Shown: positions 36,790-38,143 of the stretch, in pieces
Position numbering within the stretch: position 1 is the stretch's first letter
Layout: every line of letters begins with the position of its first letter
NCBI GenBank assembly: GCA_016200645.1
Contig: JACQEJ010000056.1
Coordinates: 1-38,143, forward strand
DNA from: Deltaproteobacteria bacterium
GTDB lineage: Bacteria; Desulfobacterota; GWC2-55-46; UBA9637
Direction of reading: 5' to 3'
Length of the DNA: 38,143 nt
The notes under the pieces: model-generated
Told to the model about the DNA's origin: nothing
Databases searched by the model: none
Seen by the model: only the letters and a program-made list of their open reading frames with translations
Position numbers and translations under genes: made by a program

Positions 36790-38143
36790 ATGCCAAAATC
36801 ACTCGTCATCGTAGAATCGCCGGCAAAGGCGAAAACTATTGAGAAATTTCTCGGCAAGGATTTCACGGTAAAGTCCTCCATCGGCCATATCCGCGATCTT
36901 GTAGACGGAAACACGGGCGTGGACGTGGAAAACAATTTCCGGCCTAATTATGAGGTTCCCGACGAGAAGAAAAAAGTGGTCGCCGAATTGAAGAAACTTT
37001 CCAAGTCTGCCGACACGGTATGGCTTGCAACAGACGAAGACCGTGAAGGAGAGGCCATTGCGTGGCATCTGTCCGAGGCGCTGAATCTGGAGCCGGAAAG
37101 AACCAAGCGCATCACCTACTCCGAGATCACCAAAGAGGCGATTCAATATGCGATTGAACATCCGAGGCAGATTGACAAAAATCTCGTTGACGCGCAGCAG
37201 GCGCGCAGGGTTTTGGATAGATTGGTCGGCTATGAAATTTCGCCCATACTCTGGAGGAAGGTGAAACCCGCGCTCTCCGCAGGAAGGGTGCAGAGCGTGG
37301 CCGTTCGGCTCGTCGTGGAACGGGAAAGGGAGATACAAAACTTCCAATCCGTTTCTTTATATAAAGTGTCGGCGGTTTTCCTGAACGGAAAAAACGAGAT
37401 CGTAAAGGCCGAGCTGCCGAAAAAGTTTCAAACCAAAGAAGAGGCAAAGGCATTTCTGGAAAAATGCAGGAATGCGGAATTTGCAATCGCAGCCGTCGAG
37501 ACAAAGCCTGCAAAAAAATCCCCATCAGCGCCCTTCACCACCTCAACGCTTCAGCAGGAGGCATCGAGAAAGTTCGGATATTCTGTTGCGCAAACCATGC
37601 GGATCGCGCAGGGGCTTTACGAGGACGGAAAAATAACCTACATGCGAACAGATTCGGTGAATCTCTCCGAGGCCGCACTAACTCAGGCGAAAAGAGCTGT
37701 CGAACAATTATACGGCAAGGAATTTGTGAATATCCGCCGTTATAAAACAAAGAGCAAAGGCGCGCAGGAGGCACACGAGGCCATCCGGCCGTCCGACCTC
37801 GGCGCTCAGACGATTACCGGCGACGGCCAGGCGCAGCGCATCTATGATCTTATCTGGAAAAGGACGATTGCCTCGCAGATGAGCGATGCGCTGCTGGAAA
37901 AAACCACAGCAACCATTTCCATTTCGACAGCCGAAGATAAATTCGTTGCGCAGGGCGAAGTTTTGAAGTTCGAGGGATTTCTGAAAGTTTATCTCGAAGG
38001 AAAAGACGAGGAAGACGAGGAAAATGCCGAAGGCATCCTGCCTCCTTTGAAGATCGGCGAAAAACTTTCAAGCAGGGAAATTACCGCAACAGAGCGGTTC
38101 ACCCATCATCCGCCGCGATACACGGAAGCAACGCTTGTCCGCA
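36790..38143 (+). CDS. topA: DNA topoisomerase I, truncated by the window end
   Basis: Open frame absent from track (no stop): MPKSLVIVESPAKAKTIEKFLGKDFTVKSSIGHIRDL, LATDEDREGEAIAWHL, EDGKITYMRTDSVNLS. Confidence 0.95.
   Translation, partial: MPKSLVIVESPAKAKTIEKFLGKDFTVKSSIGHIRDLVDGNTGVDVENNFRPNYEVPDEKKKVVAELKKLSKSADTVWLATDEDREGEAIAWHLSEALNLEPERTKRITYSEITKEAIQYAIEHPRQIDKNLVDAQQARRVLDRLVGYEISPILWRKVKPALSAGRVQSVAVRLVVEREREIQNFQSVSLYKVSAVFLNGKNEIVKAELPKKFQTKEEAKAFLEKCRNAEFAIAAVETKPAKKSPSAPFTTSTLQQEASRKFGYSVAQTMRIAQGLYEDGKITYMRTDSVNLSEAALTQAKRAVEQLYGKEFVNIRRYKTKSKGAQEAHEAIRPSDLGAQTITGDGQAQRIYDLIWKRTIASQMSDALLEKTTATISISTAEDKFVAQGEVLKFEGFLKVYLEGKDEEDEENAEGILPPLKIGEKLSSREITATERFTHHPPRYTEATLVR

Overview
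Chromosomal segment from what looks like a deltaproteobacterial or Nitrospirae-like bacterium (lineage is inference only). It holds a housekeeping block (amidase, rdgB, gdhA, dnaA/dnaN with a candidate oriC, ssb, hisF, sod, pdhABC with an embedded DUF4139 gene, Na/Ca-exchanger-like gene, DUF2127 gene, hisIE, HIT, rpmE, thyX, prfA, murA, hisG, polyferredoxin), then a TtrBCA/SrdBCA-order molybdoenzyme operon with a TorD-like chaperone and a Crp/Fnr regulator, then gph, an M20 peptidase, a Zn-dependent phospholipase-like gene, a UDG, ybgF/cpoB, a LysM protein, dprA and partial topA. The left edge is accessory: a type II R-M pair, an attC-like integron hairpin and an orphan BrnA-like antitoxin. 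The most striking pattern is a family of about 16 islands built of strict 7-nt (one case 8-nt) register repeats. The word differs at each locus, most islands fold back as inverted arms, and they often fill the whole gap from one stop codon to the next start. Four are read through in frame: the amidase signal peptide, the hisG N-terminus, the hisIE linker and the UDG N-terminal linker. Many genes directly after an island lack a Shine-Dalgarno. Other points: a 105-bp nested three-way-junction element with a diverged relative, a 35-aa protein with 9 Cys missed by the ORF track, MurA lacking about 62 aa including the PGFPTDMQAQ catalytic-Asp region, DprA with an in-frame palindrome and a frameshifted C-terminus, and Cys-to-Asp changes in Fe-S motifs of both the Mo and ferredoxin subunits.
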